Source: CAZTDD01 sp964612675 (GTDB taxonomy: Bacteria > Hinthialibacterota > Hinthialibacteria > Hinthialibacterales > JAKPRU01). Taken from it: DNA of 27,980 nt. Below the pieces are notes generated by a model. That model did not search any database and had not been told where the DNA came from. It saw nothing but the letters and a program-made list of their open reading frames with translations. The translations under genes were made by a program, and so were the position numbers. Location: assembly GCA_964612675.1 (NCBI GenBank), contig CAZTDD010000096.1, positions 1 to 27,980 on the forward strand, read 5' to 3'. This document shows, piece by piece, positions 1-7,673 of the stretch; the first letter of the stretch is position 1, and each line of letters starts with the position of its first letter.

Positions 1-107
1 CCTACGCCGTAGATGTCGCAAGCGGCGTCGAATCCGCACCAGGCAAGAAAGATCCGGGACTCGTGAAAATATTCGTACAGGCAGTCCGCGACGCGGATCG
101 AGAATGA
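1..107 (+). CDS. trpF: Phosphoribosylanthranilate isomerase, C-terminal fragment (cut by window edge)
   Basis: Only the last 34 codons are present, read in the frame beginning at base 3 and ending at TGA 105-107. The peptide starts YAVDVASGVESAPGKKDP, which matches the conserved end of TrpF: the DV-SGVE-xPG-KD phosphate-binding strand-loop of the TIM barrel, followed by a final helix (LVKIFVQAVRDADRE). TrpF converts N-phosphoribosylanthranilate to the carboxyphenylamino-deoxyribulose phosphate in tryptophan synthesis. The gene runs in from the left and converges on the minus-strand gene ending at 134, with only 26 bases between them. The identification rests on a short but very characteristic motif. 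The rest of the gene, and any trp operon, lie outside the window. Confidence 0.85.
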   Translation, partial: YAVDVASGVESAPGKKDPGLVKIFVQAVRDADRE

Positions 108-133
108 AGTACTGCTGAACGCGAATTGAGCGA

Positions 134-673
134 TCACTGCTCAAATTCATTCAACATCCGATCCACCGCCTCGACTGCCGCCCGAGCATCACTTAACGAA
201 ACGTGTGGCTTCAAGGAATGGATGCGTTCTGTTCTTTCCTCGGTTGTAGTATTTCCCTGGTTCGACTTGGTTACATGCAATGCCGTACTTAGCCGTTCCA
301 AATCGGCGACGCCTTTGTCAGCCAGATGTCCAGCAACGAACTCTATTTCAGGTCTGTACTTGAACATCGTTTTCGGAAATCGTTTCTGTGTCCGCTCTCC
401 AGATGGCGTCGTCACAATGGAGGGACTATAAGGAACACGGCGTGTCTTCAGTTCAAGAAGACGGTCTGCACGCATGGCCGTCAATTCCTCACGAAAATCA
501 AAAGAAAACATCCCATGTTTGTAGAGAACAAATTCAAAACCTGTCGGCACCCGTGCCAGTTCCTGCAGAAAATAAACGGCTTTCTGCAAATGTGTCTCCC
601 CACACCAACTCCCTCTCTTTTTCATCTCATCGCAAAGTGCCAAGACAATCGCGTCTCTTTGGAGTCGCTTCAT
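134..673 (-). CDS. Panacea/SocA-like (YwgA-like) small protein coupled to HD hydrolase
   Basis: A 179-residue soluble protein. Residues about 25-70 contain a HLQKAVYFLQEL helix, then a V-x-Y-x-H-G-x-F-S segment. This pattern resembles the QK-x-x-Y...Y-x-x-G-P-Y-S signature of the Panacea (DUF4065/SocA) fold and of the B. subtilis YwgA family. Family assignment is by motif resemblance only. The rest of the protein is charged and helical. Its ATG overlaps the stop of the upstream HD-domain gene (ATGA at 670-673), so the two are almost certainly co-translated and probably work together. Panacea-type proteins often act as antitoxins or proteolytic adaptors, whereas YwgA has no established function. 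Either an antitoxin/regulatory partner or a housekeeping partner of the HD enzyme is possible. Confidence 0.6.
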   Translation of the reverse strand: MKRLQRDAIVLALCDEMKKRGSWCGETHLQKAVYFLQELARVPTGFEFVLYKHGMFSFDFREELTAMRADRLLELKTRRVPYSPSIVTTPSGERTQKRFPKTMFKYRPEIEFVAGHLADKGVADLERLSTALHVTKSNQGNTTTEERTERIHSLKPHVSLSDARAAVEAVDRMLNEFEQ

Positions 674-2076
674 AATCTGTCGTCCTCCTCATCCTCTCCT
701 CGAGGCTGAATAATTCGCTCCCGGCTGCTCTGAATCCAATTCCGCGCATCTGAAAAGAGATCCCGCTCAATATAGACATAATCAATGGAGGCACTTGGCA
801 CGTTGGGTAAGACCTCAGATACGGACATCGATGAAACGACACGATCATCTCTCATTAACACCGGGAAATCAAGTGCCTGGTCTTTCGTAGTGTAAGAATC
901 AAAACGAACCTTCTCCTCCCCGAAGCGATCGGAAGCGGCTCGATACACGGCTTCTGCGGCTTCTGCGTTTATCTCGATGTCTTCGGGATTGCGGCTATAA
1001 AGAACTTTGAAGTGTTGTCTGGTCATAATCCGATTCGCTGTGACGTGACCGGCGGCATTTGGATCGAGTGCGGCCATTCTCATTGCGCTGGTCACTTCGT
1101 TGTCAGTCATTAGGAGATGTTCTTCCGGCAATGTGGAGAATCGTCCGTCCTTTAGCCACGCTTGAAGAAATTCGTTTAAATGGAGATCGTAGATTCGTCG
1201 AATCGAGTGCATATACACCTGCGTAAACATGAAATACCGTGCCAACAGAAGAGCCTCGGCTGAATGTAGCCCACCTTCCTCAATGCCCAACGTGGGTTCG
1301 CGGGATGCGGTGGTATTGACAACATCTCTGCCGACTGGCTCATCAATTCCTTGATTGTTCGTTTCATCGGTACCTGACAGACTGGCGACCGGAGGCGGAG
1401 TAAGAATGCGCAGTGTATCAATCAGCCTGTAATGGTCGAACTTCCCATAAGCGACCCCGGTATGGTGGGAATCCCTCAGCAAATAATCCATCCGATCAAC
1501 GCCAAAAGCATCGCCAACAATGATCTCGGAAAGAACGGTCTCCCAGTCAGAGAATTCCAACTCTCTTTCGTGCTTTTTGCCGACCGCCAGTTTCACGATT
1601 TGGTCGGGGTTAAAGGGAGGCGTCATATTCTCCCATATGTGTTTCATCTGAGGGCTTCGGATGATGCCAGCCGTCAACCGTTCATGCGACCATCCGGTCG
1701 GTAGAAGGTCCTCTTCCGCCGCGTGCGAAAAAGGTAGATGTCCCAGATCATGGCAAAGAGCCGCCATTCTCAGAACGCGTCTCCAGTAGCCAAGTTTGCC
1801 GCGGTCGGCTATCTCGGGCAGAAGATCTCGTATCTCATCCGTAATCGCATCAACATTCGTCACCACATCGAAGACTCGACTTGCGAGTTCCATGACCCCC
1901 AGAGAGTGCTCAAATCGCTTGTGAGTTGCCCCTGGGTACAGCAAATACGAGAGCGCCAGCTGGTGTACGTGGCGAAGGCGCTGAAACGGAGGGGAATCAA
2001 CAACCTTTCGCTCGTCGGAGTCAAGCCGTATGAATACGTGAATAGGGTCACGAATCTCGTGCCTGTTTTTCACCAT
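670..2076 (-). CDS. HD-domain phosphohydrolase (dGTPase/SAMHD1-like, YwfO family)
   Basis: About 468 residues. The N-terminus has the family signature IRDPIH...PFQRLRHVHQL. The metal-binding HD set is complete: H at about 57 in HKRFEHSLG, HD at about 109-110 in ALCHDLGHLPFSHA, and the distal D in GVDRMDYLLRDSHHTG near 194-197. Such proteins hydrolyse nucleotide phosphates, notably dNTPs, in the cytoplasm; the substrate here is unknown. GTG at 2079 and ATG at 2076 are both possible starts. I prefer ATG 2076, which has AGGGG a few bases upstream. The gene overlaps the downstream Panacea/YwgA-like gene by four bases, giving translational coupling, and follows the DUF362 gene on the same strand after 65 bases. 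Function inside the HD superfamily is inferred; the motif assignment is firm. Confidence 0.85.
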   Translation of the reverse strand: MVKNRHEIRDPIHVFIRLDSDERKVVDSPPFQRLRHVHQLALSYLLYPGATHKRFEHSLGVMELASRVFDVVTNVDAITDEIRDLLPEIADRGKLGYWRRVLRMAALCHDLGHLPFSHAAEEDLLPTGWSHERLTAGIIRSPQMKHIWENMTPPFNPDQIVKLAVGKKHERELEFSDWETVLSEIIVGDAFGVDRMDYLLRDSHHTGVAYGKFDHYRLIDTLRILTPPPVASLSGTDETNNQGIDEPVGRDVVNTTASREPTLGIEEGGLHSAEALLLARYFMFTQVYMHSIRRIYDLHLNEFLQAWLKDGRFSTLPEEHLLMTDNEVTSAMRMAALDPNAAGHVTANRIMTRQHFKVLYSRNPEDIEINAEAAEAVYRAASDRFGEEKVRFDSYTTKDQALDFPVLMRDDRVVSSMSVSEVLPNVPSASIDYVYIERDLFSDARNWIQSSRERIIQPRGEDEEDDRL

Positions 2077-2141
2077 CACAACCCCTATCGAGCTGGATGC
2101 CCCTATGTCAGCCCGGACGGCAATGATTCACTACCGATAAC

Positions 2142-3959
2142 TCAAAACATATTCCACTCCCGAATGTCCGTTGGGCCGTTGACATCGAATTTCAGTCCAG
2201 AGACACGGTTGCCATCATATTTCTCGGCACTACGCCGCGTGCTCGTATCGGGGTACGTAGCCTTGTCTTCCGGCAGCGAACTCACCATCGGTTCGCAAAT
2301 GTTGAAAACGAACGCAGCGTTGCTGGTAGTGTCCACGAGTTTCACCAAAACCGGATGCCGTCCCTCTTTCAACTGAATCGTACGCCGCGCCCGGTCCGGC
2401 AGTGAAATGTCCCGGTATCGACGTGGAACACGATAAACCTCTTCACCGCCGATCCACATCGCACAATCTTCGTCATGATTGATCCAGAGCTCCGCTTCCT
2501 GATCGCGGGGTACATCAATCCAACAGAAGGCGTAATAGGTATGATCGTCCTCTCGCCCATAATGCGCCTGGAAATCGATCCAGACATCCGAGAACAAGAT
2601 CGGCTCTGTCCAACCGTTGTTACCCGCTACCGCATCATATCCCGCTTCCGGTTCGCCCAGATATGGAGTATCCAGCTCGGTTCCGTCAACCCGATTCAAG
2701 AGCCAAACCGGCGGCGTCCGTCCGAAATATCCCCGGCTGGATTGAAACCCTTTCGGCGAGTGCTCGAAATAAAACATGGACTCCTCGACGGTCTTTTCAC
2801 CGACGACTGTGATCCGATCCGGATCGTTCGTCCCGAGCCCTTCGCGGGCGGCTCGGCACACATGGTCCGCATCCTGTGGGTTCAACCCCATCAGTCGCGC
2901 GCAAACCGTATCGACCGCGACCATATCCGGTCCGGCCAGAACAATGTTCCTGCGGATTGTTGTTCCATTGGTGCTCTTGTACTTCTCTTTGCAGACAATC
3001 GCATCGACTACGTTGTACTCGGGACGTGCGATCGCCGAAAGATCGATAATTTCGCGAATGACCGAGTCTTTCTCGGGCCACCCTTTGTGGAGTCCCGGAG
3101 GATCGCCCGGATTCGGTCCCCCAACACCTTTGTACGTTCCGTAACGTGCACCAGCGGCGATACCAATATGATTCTTGAGACACGCGGTGAGGTGCGGGCT
3201 GTGCGTTTTCATGACAGGAACGTTGATCAAGACATCTGGATCGAGAATCGTATCGTGCACCCAATACGTATCCCATTCAGGGAAGTCGATAAATTCAGGG
3301 ACCGGAACCTCGCGAATGTGAGAAAGCGGATCGTCATAGCTCCCGAAATCGGCGTCCACAATCTTCGCCTCGATCCCCGCAGCCTCGAGCCGGTCGATGA
3401 CGTCGCGATATCCCGCAATCTGAAAACCGTCGCGAATGGGCGCTCCACCGGAATCGTAAGGCGTTCGCCGCATTTCCGGCGCGAGCCAGCCCCCACCGCC
3501 CTCGGTAATGGTATATTCCAGATTCGGAATCCCCTGCTCGGCCAACCAAAGAATGATGCCTTCAACGACCCGGGCATCCGTGTTGACTCCCTCGCCCGAC
3601 GGAGAGACCTCGACCACATTCGGCTTGATCGAGATTTTCGCTCCTTCAAACAGCAGGGGCTTTAGATCGCCCGAGAGATCGAGAACCTGAGCAACCATCT
3701 CATGAATCTGCTCTCTCGTCAGTTCTGCGTCCAAAGGCGCCGGTTGACTCAGGGCGCTGTCGTCCGAACGAACAACGGCGACGCGCGTCGCATAGTCCGT
3801 CGGAACCCCGTCGGATTTCAGTTCCGACACGGGAACCGCTTCGGAAAGCGCATCGGTTTTGTATCGTGCGGCAAGATCCATCCGGACCAGAGAACAAACG
3901 CCAATGATTAGTAAAACGCGAAGAAAGGGAATACGTCGATGAATGCGGGAAAGTGTCAC
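2142..3959 (-). CDS. DUF362-domain protein with C-terminal PA14-like beta-sandwich, exported
   Basis: Starting at GTG 3959 the protein has about 605 residues. This start is chosen because AAGGAGG (3966-3972) lies six bases ahead; a longer reading from ATG 3998 has no such site. The N-terminus is basic then hydrophobic (RIPFLRVLLIIGVCSLV), a signal peptide or anchor. The DUF362 core follows: IKPNVV, TDARVVEGII, a glycine-rich EGGGGW, then VLINVPVMKTH and CLKNHIG. The last 120 residues (from about WTEPILFSDVWIDFQA) look like a PA14/jelly-roll module with EAELWINHDEDCAMWIGG. DUF362 proteins often carry ferredoxin-like clusters, but no CxxCxxC is visible here. Function is unknown; an extracytoplasmic role in binding or metal handling is inference. 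The gene lies upstream of the HD gene on the same strand. Confidence 0.75.
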   Translation of the reverse strand: MTLSRIHRRIPFLRVLLIIGVCSLVRMDLAARYKTDALSEAVPVSELKSDGVPTDYATRVAVVRSDDSALSQPAPLDAELTREQIHEMVAQVLDLSGDLKPLLFEGAKISIKPNVVEVSPSGEGVNTDARVVEGIILWLAEQGIPNLEYTITEGGGGWLAPEMRRTPYDSGGAPIRDGFQIAGYRDVIDRLEAAGIEAKIVDADFGSYDDPLSHIREVPVPEFIDFPEWDTYWVHDTILDPDVLINVPVMKTHSPHLTACLKNHIGIAAGARYGTYKGVGGPNPGDPPGLHKGWPEKDSVIREIIDLSAIARPEYNVVDAIVCKEKYKSTNGTTIRRNIVLAGPDMVAVDTVCARLMGLNPQDADHVCRAAREGLGTNDPDRITVVGEKTVEESMFYFEHSPKGFQSSRGYFGRTPPVWLLNRVDGTELDTPYLGEPEAGYDAVAGNNGWTEPILFSDVWIDFQAHYGREDDHTYYAFCWIDVPRDQEAELWINHDEDCAMWIGGEEVYRVPRRYRDISLPDRARRTIQLKEGRHPVLVKLVDTTSNAAFVFNICEPMVSSLPEDKATYPDTSTRRSAEKYDGNRVSGLKFDVNGPTDIREWNMF

Positions 3960-3965
3960 AAATAG

Positions 3966-3972
3966 CCTCCTT
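3966..3972 (-). promoter_or_regulatory. Shine-Dalgarno site that sets the DUF362 start
   Basis: On the minus strand AAGGAGG is followed by CTATTT and then GTG at 3959-3957. The perfect anti-16S match at six-base spacing argues that translation starts at this GTG, 13 codons inside the longest reading frame. The start then falls directly before a signal-peptide-like sequence. Confidence 0.75.
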
Positions 3973-4045
3973 GGCTCGGAGCATTGAAAATAGCCCAAGA
4001 ACTTACATTATCACGGAATTCGAAAAACGACACCACGGTAACGGG

Positions 4046-4077
4046 ATCGTAAGACAACCGGGCGGCTGTCTTACGAT
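4046..4077 (-). terminator. Stem-loop after the coiled-coil gene
   Basis: ATCGTAAGACA (4046-4056) and TGTCTTACGAT (4067-4077) form a perfect 11-bp stem with a 10-base GC-rich loop, 33 bases past the stop of the minus-strand gene ending at 4111. There is no immediate T tract on the minus strand, so it may be a weak terminator or a 3' end stabiliser. Confidence 0.5.
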
Positions 4078-4110
4078 GTCAAGAGCACGATTCTCACAGA
4101 CGGAAAGCGC

Positions 4111-5025
4111 TCAGCGGTCGCGTTCGTCCATTCGCTCGCGGTACACCATACGGCGTGAGTGTTTCCGGAGGATCTCGTCTTGCTGCCCCTCCGTCAGCGG
4201 CGACGATTTCATTCGAAGCAGACCTCGTTGGTTGATCTCCTCCTCCAACACGGTTTCCGCTTCCTCCATTTGACGCACTGTGCCCTGCATTTCCTCACGC
4301 TGCTGAATGAGCTGCTCCATCTCTTCCGACTCGACCCCGATCATTTCACGGATCTCCTCGGCCGACTCCGGTAAAAGTTCCCGGAGAGTCATACGTCGGC
4401 CGTCGGGGCCGACGATGGAGCCCCCGCGCTGAAGAAGCTTCTGGATTTGCCGGTCGACCTCGCCAACCATGCCGGCTTTCTTGCGTAGAGCCTCCGTCAG
4501 ACAGGCGATCAATACATCGCACAGGTCGAGCTGAACCTCCGCCACGTCCTTCCACTTCCGCAGGAATTGTAGACGGTAGCGCATCGACGCCTTCACATCC
4601 GGATGAAGCTTGGCCAAATCCGATTTCGCGTCTTGTTTCGCTGCGGCTAATTCGGTTTCCGCCCGTTCGATGGCGTGTGGATCCGTTTCGCTTTGAGCGC
4701 GCTGGAGTTCGCCAATGGCAACGAGAAGACGCGCCAAATTGATGTTGTCGCTCATCATCTTGTGAATGCGGTTGTCCACCGATGACAGACTGTTCTTGAT
4801 CGTTTGCAGCTGAGACGTACTGCTACGAACAGGACCAACCATACTGCGTACCATGGACGGGTTGGCTTCGGGACGCTGTGTCAGATCGGAAGCCAAATCC
4901 TGCGCCACATCAATCGAACTCTTATACTCATCGAAGAGTGTGTCCGCTTCGCCTTGAAGAATCTTCTGCTCGAACGGACTCATCGCTTCCGGAAGACTGA
5001 GGATTGTCGTAAGGAGATCAACCAT
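4111..5025 (-). CDS. Coiled-coil protein of unknown function
   Basis: I do not recognise a family. The protein is about 304 residues from ATG 5025; ATG 5064 would add 13 residues but has a poor ribosome site, while 5025 is preceded by a purine-rich GGAAGGGAAG. It is cytoplasmic (no signal peptide or membrane segment). Long charged helices dominate: about 110-170 (rich in A, E, K and Q), 180-230, and a very acidic EEMEQLIQQREEMQGTVRQ stretch near 245-275. These are typical of coiled coils. One short loop, GGSIVGPDGRRMTLRELLPES, interrupts them. The gene is divergent from the secreted protein at 5204 and is followed by a hairpin. A structural or scaffolding role is possible but not shown by the sequence. 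Confidence 0.65.
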   Translation of the reverse strand: MVDLLTTILSLPEAMSPFEQKILQGEADTLFDEYKSSIDVAQDLASDLTQRPEANPSMVRSMVGPVRSSTSQLQTIKNSLSSVDNRIHKMMSDNINLARLLVAIGELQRAQSETDPHAIERAETELAAAKQDAKSDLAKLHPDVKASMRYRLQFLRKWKDVAEVQLDLCDVLIACLTEALRKKAGMVGEVDRQIQKLLQRGGSIVGPDGRRMTLRELLPESAEEIREMIGVESEEMEQLIQQREEMQGTVRQMEEAETVLEEEINQRGLLRMKSSPLTEGQQDEILRKHSRRMVYRERMDERDR

Positions 5026-5203
5026 TCGCACATCTTCCCTTCCAGGCATGGATGAGGGGATCATACCCCGTCAGTCGGTCCCGCTAGCTGTTCCGACAAG
5101 TATAATCCTCTTGCGGTCAGGTTTCAAAACTGTTTTCATGTGAGCTGAAATGATTTTTTCCGGCCTATTTCAGAGATACATCAGCAGAAACGCGAGTCCG
5201 CCA

Positions 5204-5782
5204 ATGGCCCGAAAGATCCGCATTGTCTTCATTTTGCTCCTTTTGCCTATCCTATTCGATTCCATAGGCTCCGCGCAAGAACTCGACTGTGCCCCACTTG
5301 CGGACTTTGAAAAGGGTACGGACGCAGAGGTCCTGAAACCGTGGCGTATCCCTGATGCGTACAAACCGACGGTAACGCGTCTTGCGGTCGCCGTAGTACT
5401 CATTGAAGACGGGACAGCACGCGTGCTTCGCCTGGACTACGACCTCCGAAAAGAACCGAAAAAGGCCGAGGTCTTCCTGGAAACGGAGAAAACGAAACTT
5501 TCCACCGACGAGTTTCACTCTGTCTCCGTCCGTTTCAAAGGGTTAAAAAAACATACCTTCTTCCGTGTCCTACTCGTTGATTCAAACGGCAACCGGATTG
5601 TAGGCCCTGCGCTCCAGGCCGGTCCTGTCCATTGGGAGACAAGAAAACTGGAGTCCGTTGATTTCAAGTGGCCCGAAACAAAGAGCGAGAATCTCCACGC
5701 AATCGGTCTACTCATTGACAAGAATGATAACCCCTTGAATGAAAGGGGAAGTCTCCTCCTGGGGTGGGTCGGATGGCGATGA
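5204..5782 (+). CDS. Secreted protein of unknown function, possible carbohydrate-binding-like beta-sandwich
   Basis: From ATG 5204 the protein is about 192 residues and opens with a clear signal peptide: MARKIRI, then VFILLLLPILFDSI, then a GSAQE cleavage region. An upstream ATG at 5150 would add 18 residues before the signal; neither start has a good ribosome site. The mature part begins LDCAPLADFEKG and is beta-rich, with alternating strands around FHSVSVRFKGLKKHTFFRVLLVDSNG and a closing GLLIDKNDNPLNERG. This pattern is like CIA30/CBM-type jelly rolls that begin DFE, but it is only a resemblance. Its stop overlaps the start of the following glycosyltransferase (ATGA at 5779-5782), so the two are co-translated. 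A role in extracellular polysaccharide or envelope sugar handling is inferred from that partner. Confidence 0.65.
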   Translation: MARKIRIVFILLLLPILFDSIGSAQELDCAPLADFEKGTDAEVLKPWRIPDAYKPTVTRLAVAVVLIEDGTARVLRLDYDLRKEPKKAEVFLETEKTKLSTDEFHSVSVRFKGLKKHTFFRVLLVDSNGNRIVGPALQAGPVHWETRKLESVDFKWPETKSENLHAIGLLIDKNDNPLNERGSLLLGWVGWR

Positions 5783-7536
5783 GCCCCAAAAACCCCCGTC
5801 AAGATATCCAGCGGATCATCGAACGCAGACACCCTCATCTGCTGCCTCTCGACAGTACTGACGTCCATACATTCTCGGAAGCACAAACCGCTTCCCGGGC
5901 CCCTTCTGCGGCCGACCGCCAGGCTATCGAAGAGATGTGGCGACGAGGCTGCGTTGTTCTATTGTTGGCCGGGGCTGCGAGAGATCTTGCTTATTGGACC
6001 GCTAACGCAACGCTCAACAGTCCGAATCGTATCCTTGTTGTGCTTTCCGAAAGTCGCCGGACTCTGTTCGATTCGATGGGCTGTTTGCACAAAGAGGGAC
6101 TTCTCAACCGTCCGGGTCTTTATTGGGTCGAGACGGAACAACTCCATGAGCAACTCAACACCGTCTTCGAAAAAAACTCGCTAATTCTGTTCAACCCGGA
6201 TGCCATTTCCTGCCATTTTGCGTCCGGAACATCCCAGGCGCAACGCTCCCAGTGGGAGCGCGAGATTACGGCTTCCGTCCACGATTACATGAGCAGACGC
6301 CAGGCACACAATCAGCGCTTCGCTTTGCTGAAAACCGATCTCCCCGCCAACTTCCGCGTCTGGAGTTTCGCACTCGGCGGCGAGGGGTCTATGGGGATGT
6401 ACATACACGGTTCGATGCTGATCGCATTAAGCGAAGGATTTCGACAAATCGGGGCCGAAGCTGAAACCTGCTGTGTTGAACCGGACGATCCCGCCATACC
6501 GTATCGACTGCTCGATTCCCTGACTCGCTACCGTCCCTCGGTTTTTCTCTCACTGAACACACCGCCGGTTGAAGCGTACTCATACTTTCTGGACTCGAAA
6601 GCCGCCCAATCGCTGCCTCAGAATCGATTGGTTTGGCTGGTCGACCATCCGCGATTCTACGCCGGTAGGGGATTCGACGAACGCGACTGGGTTTGGGCGT
6701 GTGACAAAGCCTATGTCCAGGCAGCAGAGGAGATGGGAGCGCGCCGGGTATTCGTGGCCCCACTCGCCGCCGATTTGCCGCGCGATGGTGTTGTCCGCGA
6801 CGAATACCACTGCAAAGTTCTGTTCGTCGGTAAATATCAGGACACCTCGACGTTTCTCGACGCGATGGCTCCCCGGACCAGAGAGCACGTGGAACAATTG
6901 ATCGATCGGATACTGGCGGGAGAGGATATCATTACGAACAATCCCAGCGCAGAAGGCATACCACGCGAAGATCTTGAAAAGAGCCGGCCGGTGTTTGAAG
7001 AATTTTGCCTGCGTCTTAACAAGAAATTCTCGAAGGACGATACAAAACTCCTCCTGGTTGCCTCGGTTACCGCCGGTTCACGCAAACGGGCCGAGGCAGT
7101 GCGATCTCTTCTGCCGTTCGGAGTCCACGTGTATGGCAATGAGGCATGGTCCTCGGTACTCGGAGAACAGACAAAGGAAGTCTTCAAGGGGTTCGCTGCG
7201 CGACCTCACGTACCCGACATCTACGCTTCGGCGGACATTGTCCTCAATTGTCACAGTCCCCAGCTGCCCAATGCACTGAACCCTAGAGATTTTAATGTTT
7301 TAAGGGCTGGAGGTTGCCTGGTGTCCGACTGGGTCACAGAGATGGAATCCGGGGTCCTGGAACCGGGACGAGATCTTGTGTGCTACCGATCCACAGAGGA
7401 ACTGGTCTCTGAGGTGGAGCGGCTTCTCAGCCATGAAGACGAGCGCAAGGCGCTGGCCCAAACGGCTCATCAGACCGTGCTTGACCGACACCTCTATCGG
7501 CACCGTGCCGAATGGATACGGTCCTGGCTCGCCTAG
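5779..7536 (+). CDS. CgeB-like glycosyltransferase, paralogue 1
   Basis: About 585 residues. The C-terminal third carries the CgeB/Glyco_trans_1_2 pattern: VTAGSRKRAEAV, VHVYGNEAW, VPDIYASADIVLNCHSP, LNPRDFNVLRAGGCLVSDW, and a GRDLVCYRSTEELVSEV tail. The middle (LVWLVDHP) resembles the acceptor-side DUF3880 half of these enzymes. The first 200 residues are unlike typical CgeB proteins. Family members transfer sugars in spore-coat or flagellar/envelope glycosylation; the substrate here is unknown. ATG 5779 is chosen because it overlaps the upstream stop as ATGA and aligns residue for residue with the start of paralogue 2. GTG 5764 and ATG 5773 are in frame upstream. The stop TAG lies inside a 15-bp tandem repeat, described separately. 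Confidence 0.8.
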   Translation: MSPKNPRQDIQRIIERRHPHLLPLDSTDVHTFSEAQTASRAPSAADRQAIEEMWRRGCVVLLLAGAARDLAYWTANATLNSPNRILVVLSESRRTLFDSMGCLHKEGLLNRPGLYWVETEQLHEQLNTVFEKNSLILFNPDAISCHFASGTSQAQRSQWEREITASVHDYMSRRQAHNQRFALLKTDLPANFRVWSFALGGEGSMGMYIHGSMLIALSEGFRQIGAEAETCCVEPDDPAIPYRLLDSLTRYRPSVFLSLNTPPVEAYSYFLDSKAAQSLPQNRLVWLVDHPRFYAGRGFDERDWVWACDKAYVQAAEEMGARRVFVAPLAADLPRDGVVRDEYHCKVLFVGKYQDTSTFLDAMAPRTREHVEQLIDRILAGEDIITNNPSAEGIPREDLEKSRPVFEEFCLRLNKKFSKDDTKLLLVASVTAGSRKRAEAVRSLLPFGVHVYGNEAWSSVLGEQTKEVFKGFAARPHVPDIYASADIVLNCHSPQLPNALNPRDFNVLRAGGCLVSDWVTEMESGVLEPGRDLVCYRSTEELVSEVERLLSHEDERKALAQTAHQTVLDRHLYRHRAEWIRSWLA

Positions 7537-7595
7537 TCCTGGCTTGCCTGGTCCTGCTTCGCCTGGTCCTGGTTCGCCTGGTCCTGGTTCGCAGG
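7522..7595 (+). repeat. 15-bp tandem repeat across a stop codon
   Basis: Nearly five units of TCCTGGTTCGCCTGG run in tandem with small variations. Unit 1 (7522-7536) contains the last codons of the glycosyltransferase and its stop, where TGG reads TAG. The reading frame stays open through the other units until TGA 7597-7599. Paralogue 2 ends SWLAC without the array, so the repeat grew in this copy. Confidence 0.9.
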
Positions 7596-7673
7596 TTGAA
7601 CTTGTCTACCGATTCGTGCATCATGCGAAATCGCTTTCCCGGCAGATAATCGAATCAAACGGATGCAATAGCA

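Noticed and set aside
2475..3665. A 396-codon plus-strand frame opposite the DUF362 gene
   Set aside because: It is antisense to a gene with clear motifs, has no ribosome site and has an arginine/isoleucine-rich composition typical of reverse-frame shadows.
5101..5106. TATAAT on the plus strand between the divergent genes at 5026-5203
   Set aside because: No -35 box lies at the proper distance, so I do not claim a promoter.
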